From contig WGMA01000024.1 of assembly GCA_016125285.1 (NCBI GenBank), forward strand, positions 1-64,000: DNA of 64,000 nt. Reading direction: 5' to 3'. Under the pieces are notes generated by a model. It saw nothing but the letters and a program-made list of their open reading frames with translations, did no database searches and had not been told where the DNA came from. This document shows, in pieces, positions 9,603-17,205 of this stretch (positions within the stretch are counted from its first letter, which is position 1; each line of letters opens with the position of its first letter). Origin of the DNA: Phycisphaera sp. (GTDB lineage: Bacteria > Planctomycetota > Phycisphaerae > Phycisphaerales > Zrk34). The position numbers and the translations under genes are program-made.

Positions 9603-11240
9603 ATGACCGATCCGATCGAAGAGCCCCCACGCGGCGTTTCGCTGCAACACCTGCGGCGGGTGCTGTGGGCCGCGTCGATCCTCTATCTGGCGATCCCCGT
9701 GGCGATCTTCTGCGCCGGATGGCTCAGGCCGGTCGTCGCGGCGGTTTTCGTGGCGATCCTGGCCGGTGGCGTGGGGTGGTGGCTGCGTGAGCTGTTCAGG
9801 CCGACGGCCCCTAAAGAGGGTGATCCGCCCGCCATCGACGAGCCGCGGGTGACCGTGCGATCGCTGCTGCTGGCGGCGATCCCGGTGATGCTCGCCCTGC
9901 TGATATGCGGGTCGGGCGGCTGGGGCCTCGAAGACGTCGACTGGCTCAAGCACAACGCCGTGCTGATGGACCTGATCCGGCACGACTGGCCGGTCACCTA
10001 CTACACCACCTCCGGGCCGGTGACGCTCGTCTATTACGTCGCCTACTACCTGCCCGCGGCCGTCGTCGGCAAGCTGTTCGGCTGGACCGCCGCCAACCAC
10101 ACGCTGTGGCTGACCACCGTCGTCGGCACGATGATCGCCCTCGGCTGGTTCATCCTGCTGACGCGCGGCCGGCGACCCGTCTTCTGCAGCGTCGTCTTCG
10201 TCCTGTTCTCCGGCATGGACGTGATCGGCCAACCGATCGTCCCGCTGATCGTCGGCGCGGCCATCAACCCGCACGGCTGGGAACACATCGAGTGGTGGTC
10301 CGGCGTGTCACAGTGCCCATCCACACTCACGCAGCTCTTCTGGACGCCCCAGCACGCCGTCACCTCCTGGCTCTGCACCGCCATGACACTCGACGCCATC
10401 CACCGTCGCGACCCGCGATTCCCCGGCGTGTTCCTCCTGGCGATGGGGCTGCTCTGGTCGCCTATGGTCATCATCGGACTCGCCCCCTTCATCGCCCTGC
10501 AGTGGTTCGTTCAGCCCGGCGCGTTCAACGCCCGCCTCCGCACGCTTGTCGCCCCGCTCAACCTTACCGGCGTGATCCTCGGCGGACTGCTCGTCGCATA
10601 CTTCCTCCAGCGCGCCGTCCCGTTCGACATCCCAAAGGATTACGACATCGCCAACCCGCTGCCCAACGGGTTCGTCCTGACGATGCTGCCCGTCGAGCGT
10701 ATCTGGCTCTTCCTGGCGCCCTACGCGCTATTCGTCGTGCTGGAGTTCGCGCTGCTGATCGTCGCGTGCTTCTTTACGCTGCGGCGCGACGCCGACCTCC
10801 GCGTCAACCGCGTGCTGCTCGCCGCGTGCCTCGCCCTGATGACCCTCGCCCCGCTGTACCGCTACGGCTACTTCAACGACCTGGCGATGCGCGGGTCGAT
10901 GCCGGCCTTGTTCATCGTCGCCGTGTTCGCCGCCGCCGCGCTGACGCACTGGGACCGACACCGCATCGCCGCCTCCGCGATCGCGCTGATGCTCGCCATC
11001 GGCGTCGCCACCCCCGCCATCGAGATCCGCCGACACCTGACCCACACGGTCGAAACCGGTCGGCTCATCGAGGCGCCCGCCCCCGAGACCGTCGACACGC
11101 TGTTCACGCTCCAGAAGACGATCGGCCAGCAATTCGATCTGGCGCGTCAGTATCTCGGCTCGACCGACACGCCGTTCTATCAGGTGCTCAGCGCCGCCGA
11201 CCCCGACGCCGCGCCTCGCCCGGACGAGATCATCAAGTAA
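9603..11240 (+). CDS. Polytopic membrane protein, possibly GT-C glycosyltransferase-like
   Basis: A 545-residue protein with about 11-12 hydrophobic segments. After the second to third segment there is a long loop with an acidic [13 protein letters not shown] stretch, which recalls the acidic first loop of GT-C fold glycosyltransferases. I do not recognise a named family. The start is the ATG at 9603; the upstream part of the frame (from 9513) is unlikely to be coding because it overlaps the leader. It lies 34 bases before gluconokinase on the same strand, but its sequence does not suggest gluconate transport. Confidence 0.7.
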   Translation: MTDPIEEPPRGVSLQHLRRVLWAASILYLAIPVAIFCAGWLRPVVAAVFVAILAGGVGWWLRELFRPTAPKEGDPPAIDEPRVTVRSLLLAAIPVMLALLICGSGGWGLEDVDWLKHNAVLMDLIRHDWPVTYYTTSGPVTLVYYVAYYLPAAVVGKLFGWTAANHTLWLTTVVGTMIALGWFILLTRGRRPVFCSVVFVLFSGMDVIGQPIVPLIVGAAINPHGWEHIEWWSGVSQCPSTLTQLFWTPQHAVTSWLCTAMTLDAIHRRDPRFPGVFLLAMGLLWSPMVIIGLAPFIALQWFVQPGAFNARLRTLVAPLNLTGVILGGLLVAYFLQRAVPFDIPKDYDIANPLPNGFVLTMLPVERIWLFLAPYALFVVLEFALLIVACFFTLRRDADLRVNRVLLAACLALMTLAPLYRYGYFNDLAMRGSMPALFIVAVFAAAALTHWDRHRIAASAIALMLAIGVATPAIEIRRHLTHTVETGRLIEAPAPETVDTLFTLQKTIGQQFDLARQYLGSTDTPFYQVLSAADPDAAPRPDEIIK

Positions 11241-11274
11241 ACTTGACGGCCATGCGACACGGAGCGGACCAGCC

Positions 11275-11769
11275 ATGGTGATCTTACTGATGGGTGTCAG
11301 CGGGTGCGGCAAGACGACGATCGGTCGGACGCTCGCGTCGCGCCTCGGCTGGGTGTTCGAGGACGCCGACGACTACCACCCGCCCGCCAACGTCGAGAAG
11401 ATGCGCCGGGGCGAGCCGCTGACCGAGGCCGACCGCGTGCCCTGGCTCGACGCGCTCGCCGCGCTGATCCGCGAGCGCAACGCCGCCGGCCGCAACACCG
11501 TGCTCGCCTGCTCGGCGCTGACCCGCGCCGCCCGCGTCCGCCTCGGCGCGCACGCCGAGTTCGTCCAGCTCGTCCACCTCGCCGGGTCGTTCGAGCTGAT
11601 CGCCGCCCGCTTGCGTGAACGCCAGCACGAGTACATGCCCGACACGCTGCTCCGCAGCCAGTTCGACACGCTCGAGCCGCCCGGCGACGACGAACGCGTG
11701 CTCATCGTCAACATCGCCCGCCCCGTCGACGACATCGTCGAAACCATCGTGCAGGTCCTGCGACAGTGA
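11275..11769 (+). CDS. gntK: Gluconokinase
   Basis: A 164-residue P-loop kinase with Walker A GVSGCGKTT (7-15), the gluconokinase signatures DADDYHPPANVEKM and GEPLTEADRVPWL, and CSALTRAAR. It phosphorylates gluconate to 6-phosphogluconate. Its size and motifs match E. coli GntK. It completes the aldonate route in this region: lactone opening, uptake by GntP, then phosphorylation, with the dehydratase and dehydrogenases as alternative oxidative branches. Confidence 0.95.
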   Translation: MVILLMGVSGCGKTTIGRTLASRLGWVFEDADDYHPPANVEKMRRGEPLTEADRVPWLDALAALIRERNAAGRNTVLACSALTRAARVRLGAHAEFVQLVHLAGSFELIAARLRERQHEYMPDTLLRSQFDTLEPPGDDERVLIVNIARPVDDIVETIVQVLRQ

Positions 11770-11776
11770 TGGCATT

Positions 11777-11927
11777 GGGTGATTTGGTGAAGTGGTGATC
11801 TGGTGATGTGTTCAACGTGACCGATCGCACCTAGCGAATTGCCGCAGGCGTCGTCCTCGATTCGACCGCAAGTCACGAGCGACTCAGTCAAACCTCACCA
11901 AATCACCACTTCACCAGATCACCAAAT
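11777..11927. repeat. Octamer tandem-repeat hairpin (TTTGGTGA family)
   Basis: The left arm (11777-11808) is made of TTTGGTGA/AGTGGTGA octamers and the right arm (11894-11927) is the inverted complement. The two arms can form a long imperfect stem around an 85-base loop. It fills the space between the convergent gluconokinase and rtcA genes. The same family recurs in tRNA spacers at 17459-17614, 18181-18326 and 19419-19453. Confidence 0.75.
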
Positions 11928-11935
11928 GAACCGCG

Positions 11936-12973
11936 TCACCGCCGCGCCACGCGCACCACCCGCCGATCACCCTCGACCTCCTCCACCGTCACGTCCACGT
12001 CGACAAACCGCTTGATCAGCTCGATGTGCGTCGTCGCGTGCAGCGTCAGCGGCATCGTCGTGAATGCGCCCTCGCCCGCGATCGCCAGCGGCAACAGCAG
12101 CTGATCCGCCAGGTGCGGGCCGACCGGCACGTCGCTGTCGATCCACGCGCGTGCCTCCGTCAGCACCTCGCGCGCCACCACCTCCGCCTTGACGCCGCGT
12201 CGCCCGAACGCGATGAACAACTCCCGCGCCTTCACCGCTCGCACCTCGATCGTCAACACGTTGCCCGGCCCCGGCGAGGGCACGTCCTCCACGAACGCCC
12301 GAGACCCGCCCCACCACGGCACGCTCGTCACCTTACGCAGCTCGCGCTCGGCGATGTGCCGCGGCAGGTTCGACACGATCGCCCGCGCCAGCTTCTCGTC
12401 GATCCCGCCACGCTCGTGCAACTCGAAACCGCGCAGCACGCCGCCCGCCGCCGGCTCGACCCTCACGCGCACGCTGCCGCCCCCCGCCGGGTAAAACCCG
12501 CAACGCTCCAGGTCCACCGTCACCGTCGGCCCCATCCGGTTGATCAGCGGCACGTACACACGCTCTACGAAATCGAACGGCGGACCGCCCGGGTTGTGCG
12601 TCCCGCCCTCCAGCGTCACACGCGAAGTCCCCTCCGCCACGAGCAACGCCGGGAGGATCGTCTGCAGCACCAGCATCGTGCTGCCCGCCGTGCCGATCGA
12701 AAACCGGTAGTCGCCCGCGCGCACCACGCCGGGCTTGAACACGAACCGACACGACCCGACGTCCGCGCCCTCGATGTCCGCGCCGCAGACCTGCCCCGCC
12801 GCGCGGATCGCCGTGGCGTGCTGACGACGCAGGCCCGGCTTGTCACGCCCGGCGCGCACGTTGACCACCTCGATCGCCCGCCCCGTCAGCATCGCCAACG
12901 CGACCGACGACCGCACGATCTGCCCGCCGCCCTCGCCGAACGAACCGTCAATCTGGAGCAGGTCACCGTCCAT
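11936..12973 (-). CDS. rtcA: RNA 3'-terminal phosphate cyclase
   Basis: A 345-residue protein. It converts RNA 3'-phosphates to 2',3'-cyclic phosphates (and can adenylate 5' ends) through an AMP-histidine intermediate; His316 in TTHIEL is the likely nucleophile by position. Family motifs seen: DGSFGEGGGQIVRSS (9-23), GRDKPGLRRQH (42-52), SIGTAGST (92-99), GGTHNPGGPPFDF (123-135) and HLADQLLLPLA (287-297). It is 3 bases downstream of the oxygenase gene and follows the Ro60, Y-RNA and tRNA island on the same strand. In other bacteria rtc genes are often linked to Ro60. No rtcB is in the window. Confidence 0.95.
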   Translation of the reverse strand: MDGDLLQIDGSFGEGGGQIVRSSVALAMLTGRAIEVVNVRAGRDKPGLRRQHATAIRAAGQVCGADIEGADVGSCRFVFKPGVVRAGDYRFSIGTAGSTMLVLQTILPALLVAEGTSRVTLEGGTHNPGGPPFDFVERVYVPLINRMGPTVTVDLERCGFYPAGGGSVRVRVEPAAGGVLRGFELHERGGIDEKLARAIVSNLPRHIAERELRKVTSVPWWGGSRAFVEDVPSPGPGNVLTIEVRAVKARELFIAFGRRGVKAEVVAREVLTEARAWIDSDVPVGPHLADQLLLPLAIAGEGAFTTMPLTLHATTHIELIKRFVDVDVTVEEVEGDRRVVRVARR

Positions 12974-12976
12974 CGT

Positions 12977-13537
12977 TTACTCCGGTCGATACATCACGTC
13001 GGTCCGCAGCACGTACTTGACGCCCTCGCGCACCGGATCGCCCTGATGATGCACCTCGTGGGTGAACAGCAACGCCGTGCCGCGCACGGGCTCGACGGTG
13101 CAATACGTGAACGACGTCCGGCCACCCACGAAGTCGTCGTTGAGGTAGATCATGAAGGTCAATCGGCTCCGCTCGCCGTTTTCTCGGCGAAACGCGCCGT
13201 CGCGATGCCAACGAAACCGCTGCCCCGACTCATATCGATAGAACCGCAAGCGTTCGTTAAGCCCGATCGCGTGCCAGAGTCCGATCTTCGTCGGAACGTA
13301 GTCCTTGACGCGACGCCACAGGTCGGCGGCGCGATCAAGGTCGTCGACCATCGCCCGCCGGTTGTTGCGCACGTCAGAGACGACGAAATCGCCGTAGCCC
13401 GTCGAGATCGGCGCCTCGACGAACCCGACGCCCTCAGCGAACGCAATGTACGCCGCGCATTCCTCCGCAGAGAGCACGTCGGAGACGGTGAACACGTCAT
13501 CGTTGTACTGGCGGTACTCGCTCATCGGGGAGTCCAT
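12977..13537 (-). CDS. Prolyl-4-hydroxylase-like 2-oxoglutarate/Fe(II) oxygenase
   Basis: A 186-residue protein with the P4H-type double-stranded beta-helix core: His111 and Asp113 (WHRDG), the distal His164 (EVHHQG) and a basic residue at the 2-oxoglutarate site (Lys174 or Arg178 in VKYVLRTDV). Such enzymes hydroxylate protein side chains or small molecules. It precedes rtcA by 3 bases and is probably co-transcribed with it; a role in RNA or translation-factor modification would fit but is not shown. A shorter start (Met5, 13525) is possible. Confidence 0.82.
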   Translation of the reverse strand: MDSPMSEYRQYNDDVFTVSDVLSAEECAAYIAFAEGVGFVEAPISTGYGDFVVSDVRNNRRAMVDDLDRAADLWRRVKDYVPTKIGLWHAIGLNERLRFYRYESGQRFRWHRDGAFRRENGERSRLTFMIYLNDDFVGGRTSFTYCTVEPVRGTALLFTHEVHHQGDPVREGVKYVLRTDVMYRPE

Positions 13538-13631
13538 TCTGCCATGAATATCCGCGAGCGCCTCGGCCGTGGGCTCAGCCGGGACGCTCGCGCGTGGGTA
13601 AACCGGTGTGAATCGCCTTGATGTATTGTTG

Positions 13632-13728
13632 AACTGGGAACGCGGATCTCGGAACGCGGAACTGCTGCATCAAACGGATTGACGCACCGTTGGATCACTT
13701 CCGCGTTGCGAGATCCGCGTTCCCACTT
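13632..13728. repeat. Heptamer tandem-repeat hairpin (GGAACGC family)
   Basis: The left arm (13632-13662) consists of GGAACGC/GGATCTC-type heptamers. The right arm (13697-13728) is the inverted complement. It lies between the last tRNA of the array and the oxygenase gene and could terminate or protect the transcript. Confidence 0.7.
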
Positions 13729-13732
13729 GGAA

Positions 13733-13806
13733 TGGCCCTGGCAGGATTCGAACCTGCACCGTGCGGCATCTCGGGCCGCTGCCTCTGCCGGTTGGGCTAC
13801 AGAGCC
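13733..13806 (-). tRNA. tRNA with anticodon GAG (Leu), lacking a long variable arm
   Basis: Complete cloverleaf: 7-bp acceptor (GGCTCTG/CAGGGCC), T-arm loop TTCGAAT, anticodon loop CCGAGAT. The variable loop is only 5 bases and position 33 is C instead of the usual U, unlike normal class II tRNA-Leu. Last tRNA of the array; no CCA encoded. Confidence 0.85.
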
Positions 13807-13832
13807 GATGGTGGACGCGCGTCCGACCGGGG

Positions 13833-13935
13833 CGTGACGACAAAATGGCGAAGAAACATGACGACCGACGCATCGAGCCGGTCGGTGGGAGTCGAACCCA
13901 CAAACCCAATGTAGTTCCTTACAGCATTCGCCACG
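13833..13935 (-). ncRNA. Y-RNA-like element 7
   Basis: Outer stem CGTGGCGA/TCGTCACG; internal loop ATGCT opposite a strand ending in TTTTG; inner stem AAGGAAC/GTTTCTT; then TACATTGG. The apical module has a T-arm (GTGGG, loop TTCGACT, CCCAC) and a capped acceptor-like stem CGACCG/CGGTCG but no D-arm. It is the closest of the seven to the terminal tRNA. Confidence 0.75.
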
Positions 13936-14001
13936 GCCGGGTCGGACCCCGGCCAAAACGTCCGCCGGCGTGTCGGCGCCGGGCGAACGACTATGAAAAG
14001 G

Positions 14002-14148
14002 CGTGACGACGAGTGGTTGTGAAACGGTTTACGCGCTCTGCCAACTGAGCTACGGGCCCGTCGATCGCCTCGCGGCAATGGACCCGGTCGGACTCGAACC
14101 GACGACCTCGGGAGCCAAATCCATGTAGTTCCACGGGCATTCGTCACG
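14002..14148 (-). ncRNA. Y-RNA-like element 6 with permuted tRNA-like module
   Basis: Outer stem CGTGACGA/TCGTCACG (8 bp), internal loop ATGCCC opposite AACCACTCG, inner stem GTGGAAC/GTTTCAC, then TACATGG. The apical module reads T-arm, acceptor 3' strand CGGGTCC, a 20-base cap, acceptor 5' strand GGGCCCG, then a full D-arm (GCTC..GAGC). It is a circularly permuted tRNA whose anticodon arm is replaced by the Ro-site stem. A CCTTTT tract follows. Confidence 0.85.
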
Positions 14149-14165
14149 ACTGCGTGAACGCGGCG

Positions 14166-14316
14166 CCGCAGCAAGATTGGACCAGACTGAGTTTTGGACG
14201 CCGTAGAAGCGTGACGCGCACGCCCACTGGGCCGGGGCTCGCCGCGTGTGCGACGAGACCGCTTCACCTTCGTGGCTACCTTAGGTCCGTCATGTAGTCC
14301 GGGCCCGCATCTGCGG
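14166..14316 (-). ncRNA. Y-RNA-like element 5 without tRNA-like module
   Basis: Outer stem CCGCAG/CTGCGG, internal loop ATGCGG opposite CAATCTTG, inner stem GCCCGGAC/GTCTGGTC with one mismatch, then TACATG. The apical part (about 95 bases) has its own stems (GACGGACC with GGTC-T-CGTC; CGCAC with GTGCG) and no T-loop. It fits the common architecture but is the most divergent element. Confidence 0.65.
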
Positions 14317-14340
14317 ACTCCGCAAGTATCTCGAAAAGGA

Positions 14341-14456
14341 CGACGACAAGGGGCGGCGAAACAATGCTCCCAATGAGCACGCCGGCATGTACGCGGCGGG
14401 CGCCGCAAGGCCGGCGAATGGAGTTGAACCAATGTAGTTCCACCAGGCATTCGTCG
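14341..14456 (-). ncRNA. Y-RNA-like element 4 with T-arm, acceptor-like stem and D-arm
   Basis: Outer stem CGACGA/TCGTCG, internal loop ATGCCT opposite GCCCCTTG, inner stem GGTGGAAC/GTTTCGCC, then TACATTGG. The module has a T-loop TTCAACT, a 7-bp acceptor-like stem CGCCGGC/GCCGGCG capped by a small hairpin, and a D-arm-like hairpin TGCTC/GAGCA. A CCTTTT tract follows. Confidence 0.78.
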
Positions 14457-14466
14457 TATGTGCGAT

Positions 14467-14622
14467 GCGTTCGGTGACGAGTAGATGACGAGACGATTTT
14501 TTGAGCTAGTGCGGCACACTCATCAAACAATGAAATACCGCACCCGGGGATTGAACCCGGAACCTCCCAAGTGAACGTCGGGCGCTCTTACCATGTAGTC
14601 CCATCGGGCATTCGCCGATCGC
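14467..14622 (-). ncRNA. Y-RNA-like element 3: permuted tRNA opened in the D-loop, anticodon arm kept
   Basis: Outer stem TCGGCGA/TCACCGA (one mismatch) extended by GCG/CGC, internal loop ATGCCC opposite ATCTACTCG, inner stem GATGGGAC/GTCTCGTC, then TACATGG. The module is a full tRNA in permuted order: D-stem GAGC, anticodon stem CCCGA/TTGGG with loop CGTTCAC, T-arm (loop TTCAATC), acceptor GTGCGGT, a 21-base cap, acceptor GCCGCAC, D-stem GCTC. The Ro stem is inserted in the D-loop. Confidence 0.85.
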
Positions 14623-14651
14623 GATCGTTTGTGTAAGCACATCGTTCAAAA

Positions 14652-14802
14652 GGTCGTTGGCGACAAGGTTCTGACGAGACATTTCGGTGTGCCTGCCCAT
14701 GCACCACCGGAGCAGCTGTCGCCCCGGGCGGGAGTCGAACCCGCAAAGCCGCTTGCGCGGCGCCGAATTGAATGTAGTCCCACCGGCATTCGCCGTTCGA
14801 CC
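14652..14802 (-). ncRNA. Y-RNA-like element 2: permuted class II tRNA opened in the anticodon loop
   Basis: Outer stem GGCGA/TCGCC extended by GGTCG/CGACC, internal loop ATGCCG opposite AGAACCTTG, inner stem GGTGGGAC/GTCTCGTC, then TACATTC. The module has an anticodon stem CCGAA/TTCGG, a long variable arm (GCCGC, GCAA tetraloop, GCGGC), a T-arm (loop TTCGACT), acceptor CCGGGGC, a short cap, acceptor GCTCCGG and a D-arm GTGC/GCAC. It mimics a Ser- or Leu-type tRNA without an anticodon. CCTTTT follows. Confidence 0.87.
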
Positions 14803-14812
14803 GTTTGAGGAA

Positions 14813-14884
14813 CACGCCGACGAGTTCGTTGCCGAGACTTGGTTATGGTTAACAGCCATGTAGTCCCGACGGGCATTCGGCGTG
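14813..14884 (-). ncRNA. Y-RNA-like element 1, minimal form
   Basis: Only 72 bases. Outer stem CACGCCGA/TCGGCGTG (8 bp perfect), internal loop ATGCCC opposite AACGAACTCG, inner stem GTCGGGAC/GTCTCGGC, then TACATGG and a small hairpin (ATGG/CCAT). It has the Ro-site architecture without a tRNA-like module and lies 69 bases after the Ro60 stop codon on the same strand. Confidence 0.82.
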
Positions 14885-14952
14885 TCCGAATCGCGGCCGC
14901 CGCCGTTAGACGACGGCCGCATCTCCTAAAAGAGGTTGAGGTTGTTGTTGAA

Positions 14953-16533
14953 TCACAGGGTCACCGAGCGGACCTGGTTGACCCAGTGGCCCTGCTCGGT
15001 CGCGCCCTGCGCGACGTCGGCGATGAATCGGAAAACCTGGTCCGAGAAGCCGCCGACGTTGATCACGTCCGGCCGCTCCTTCGCCTGCGTCGAGCCGTAC
15101 GGCTGGATGTCGATGCAGACGAGCTTCGCCTTCGGGTTGCGCTTCTTGAACGCCGACCACTCCTTCATGGTCCGCGTCGCGGTGCTGCCCGCCGTTCGAC
15201 CATGCAGCGGCGAGTCCATCCACGACTCGTTGTCCGAGACGTAGATGACCATTTCGGCGCGAGCCTTGCGACGGTTCAGTTCCGCCAGGGGCGCCGAGCA
15301 GTCCGTACCGCCCGGCGGCTGACGCGTCAGTCGCTCGGCGTTGGTCATGACCGAGTCGCGCGGGTTCAGGCGGACGCCGCGAACCTTCTCGGCGAACGGG
15401 ACGACCTCGGCCGTATCGTTGCGACGGAGGACCGCCGCCGCGAACAGGGCCGCGACGTCCACGCAGCGCACCTTGCTGGTCGCGCCGGTGCGGAAGCCGG
15501 TGACCGGGCTCTGCATCGAGCCCGAGACGTCCGGGCAGACGACCACGCGGCCGTCGACCTTCGGCACGTTCTCGATCGCGATCTCCATCGCGTCCTGCAG
15601 GGCGTTGGTCACGGCCTTCGGGATGCCCGTCGCGGTGTTGAGGTACGCGACCATCAACTGGTACGGCATCACGCGCGAACGCGCGATCGCCTCGCGGTTA
15701 CGCAGGCGGTTGGCGACCACGCCGACCATCTCACGCTTCTCGAACACGCCGTGGCGTGCGAAGGTGTTCAGGTTCATGCGCGTCGTCTGCCACGACGCGT
15801 GACGCGCGACGTCGATCCAGTCCTTGACCGTGAGGTTCAACGCCGTGAGCATCTGCATCGGCACGTCCGGCACGTCGACCTTGCCGGCGTTGGTGTTGCG
15901 CTTGAACTTCTCGTAGTGCTTGACCAGGTCCGGCAGCGCCTCGGCGTCGTGAGCGCGACCGATGAGGTAACCGTACAGGGCCTCACGCGACGCGCCCGTC
16001 GGCTTCGGGTGCGCCATCTTGATCACGTCGGCGAGCGACGGGCTCTTGCCGATCGAGCCGACGAACAGCTGCGTGTCCGTGCGGGCGTCGAACCAGCGTC
16101 GGATCATCCGCTTCGGCAGCGAGCCGAGCGACTTGCGCCCCGTCACGCCGCTGCGCATGATCTGCACGAAGTTGCGGAGCATCTTCGCGTTGTCGATCAC
16201 GCGGTCGAACGCCTTGGCGAACAGCTGCGGGTCACGCGAGCTGAGCACCGCCAGCAGGATCGCCGGCATGTCCTTCATGTACCCACGCTCGCGAGCGAAC
16301 ACGGCCAGCTTCGCGATGAACTCGCTGTCGACGCGGCCGCACAGCGACAGGACCGTGTCGAGCTGCTCCTCGGCCGACGCGTAGAACGTCGCGTTGATGC
16401 AGCCCGTCGCCGCGTACTGGGCCAGGGCGTGGGTCGCGTCGAAGCCGTACGCGCGGCCCCCCGCCTCGTTGAAGGTATCCGTCTTCGGCGCGAGCACGCC
16501 GCGCCCCGAACCAAACAGCGCCTTGTTTGCCAT
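14953..16533 (-). CDS. rsr: Ro60 ortholog (TROVE plus von Willebrand A domain)
   Basis: A 526-residue protein. The TROVE HEAT-like ring occupies roughly residues 1-300 and binds Y RNAs and misfolded RNA ends. The vWA domain (about 328-526) carries the MIDAS motif Asp335-x-Ser337-x-Ser339. In Deinococcus the ortholog tethers Y RNA to polynucleotide phosphorylase and acts in rRNA maturation and decay of structured RNA. The start is ATG 16533, preceded by an excellent GGAGGT 6 bases upstream; the longer open frame runs into a tRNA. It is embedded in the tRNA array and followed directly by seven Y-RNA-like elements. Confidence 0.95.
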   Translation of the reverse strand: MANKALFGSGRGVLAPKTDTFNEAGGRAYGFDATHALAQYAATGCINATFYASAEEQLDTVLSLCGRVDSEFIAKLAVFARERGYMKDMPAILLAVLSSRDPQLFAKAFDRVIDNAKMLRNFVQIMRSGVTGRKSLGSLPKRMIRRWFDARTDTQLFVGSIGKSPSLADVIKMAHPKPTGASREALYGYLIGRAHDAEALPDLVKHYEKFKRNTNAGKVDVPDVPMQMLTALNLTVKDWIDVARHASWQTTRMNLNTFARHGVFEKREMVGVVANRLRNREAIARSRVMPYQLMVAYLNTATGIPKAVTNALQDAMEIAIENVPKVDGRVVVCPDVSGSMQSPVTGFRTGATSKVRCVDVAALFAAAVLRRNDTAEVVPFAEKVRGVRLNPRDSVMTNAERLTRQPPGGTDCSAPLAELNRRKARAEMVIYVSDNESWMDSPLHGRTAGSTATRTMKEWSAFKKRNPKAKLVCIDIQPYGSTQAKERPDVINVGGFSDQVFRFIADVAQGATEQGHWVNQVRSVTL

Positions 16534-16623
16534 GGCGCACCTCCGGAAACATGCGGAGCGGCATTCGCCCGGCCACACGCCGCGCGACAACATCGCCCCC
16601 GGAATGAAATGCAGAATCGAGAA

Positions 16624-16696
16624 AGACCCCGGCAGGGATCGAACCTGCGGCCTCCGCCTTCGCACGGCGACGCTCTTCCGGCTGAGCTACGAGGTC
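16624..16696 (-). tRNA. tRNA-Arg (anticodon GCG)
   Basis: Acceptor GACCTCG/CGGGGTC, D-arm GCTC/GAGC, anticodon loop GTGCGAA, T-loop TTCGATC. It lies immediately upstream of the Ro60 gene. No CCA encoded. Confidence 0.92.
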
Positions 16697-16702
16697 AGAT
16701 TC

Positions 16703-16763
16703 AGGGGACAGGAGACAGGTGACAGGAGGCAGTCGGACGCTCCATCTGTCTCCTGTCTCCTGA
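16703..16763. repeat. Heptamer tandem-repeat hairpin (GGAGACA family)
   Basis: Degenerate GGAGACA/GGTGACA heptamers (16703-16733) face the inverted TGTCTCC array (16745-16763), giving a hairpin in the spacer between tRNA-Arg and the Cys-anticodon tRNA. Confidence 0.7.
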
Positions 16764-16774
16764 CCGCTGGATCA

Positions 16775-16859
16775 AGCGCGGTGTGGGACTCGAACCCACG
16801 CGGGGCCATCGGCCCATCGGCTTTGCAGGCCGATGCCTTCGCCACTTGGCTAACCGCGC
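16775..16859 (-). tRNA. tRNA with anticodon GCA (Cys) and a long variable arm
   Basis: Acceptor GCGCGGT/ACCGCGC, anticodon stem TCGGC/GCCGA with loop CTGCAAA, T-loop TTCGAGT. The 17-base variable region forms a GGGCC/GGCCC stem, making this a class II tRNA. Standard bacterial tRNA-Cys has a short variable loop. Confidence 0.9.
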
Positions 16860-16866
16860 ACGTGAA

Positions 16867-16939
16867 TCGACCCGGGCGGACTTGAACCGCCGACCTCCCG
16901 ATTATCAGTCGAGCGCTCTGCCATCTGAGCTACGAGTCA
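16867..16939 (-). tRNA. tRNA-Ile (anticodon GAT)
   Basis: Acceptor TGACTCG/CGGGTCG, D-arm GCTC/GAGC, anticodon loop CTGATAA, T-loop TTCAAGT. Confidence 0.93.
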
Positions 16940-16944
16940 ATGAA

Positions 16945-17018
16945 TCGCGGTGGTGGGATTCGAACCCACGCTCTCCGGGTTATGAGCCCAGCGGGGACAG
17001 CCGCTCCCCTACACCGCA
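16945..17018 (-). tRNA. tRNA-Met (anticodon CAT), initiator-like
   Basis: Anticodon loop CTCATAA on a stem with three consecutive G-C pairs (GGG/CCC), a feature of initiator tRNA. The first acceptor pair is U-G rather than the C-A mismatch of E. coli initiator, so initiator or elongator identity is open. D-stem GGGG/CCCC; T-loop TTCGAAT. Confidence 0.88.
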
Positions 17019-17019
17019 A

Positions 17020-17091
17020 TGGACCATCTCGGGATTGAACCGAGACCTGCCGGGCTTCAACCGGCCGCTCTTCCGATTGAGCTAACGGTCC
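17020..17091 (-). tRNA. tRNA-Phe (anticodon GAA)
   Basis: Acceptor GGACCGT/ATGGTCC, anticodon stem GCCGG/CCGGC with loop TTGAAGC, T-loop TTCAATC. Confidence 0.93.
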
Positions 17092-17097
17092 TTTGTG

Positions 17098-17202
<105 letters not shown>

Positions 17203-17205
17203 GTA

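Noticed and set aside
14002-14802. Group I introns or split tRNA genes as an explanation for the separated tRNA halves
   Set aside because: The halves are in reverse order, acceptor strands pair across a short cap, and the flanks form the common Ro-site stems; no intron core motifs were seen.
13797-14922. Short minus-strand ORFs in the Y-RNA region (for example a repeated MPxGTTW-like peptide)
   Set aside because: The recurring peptide arises from the repeated GGCATTCG/ACTACAT RNA motifs; stems with compensatory changes explain the conservation better than coding.
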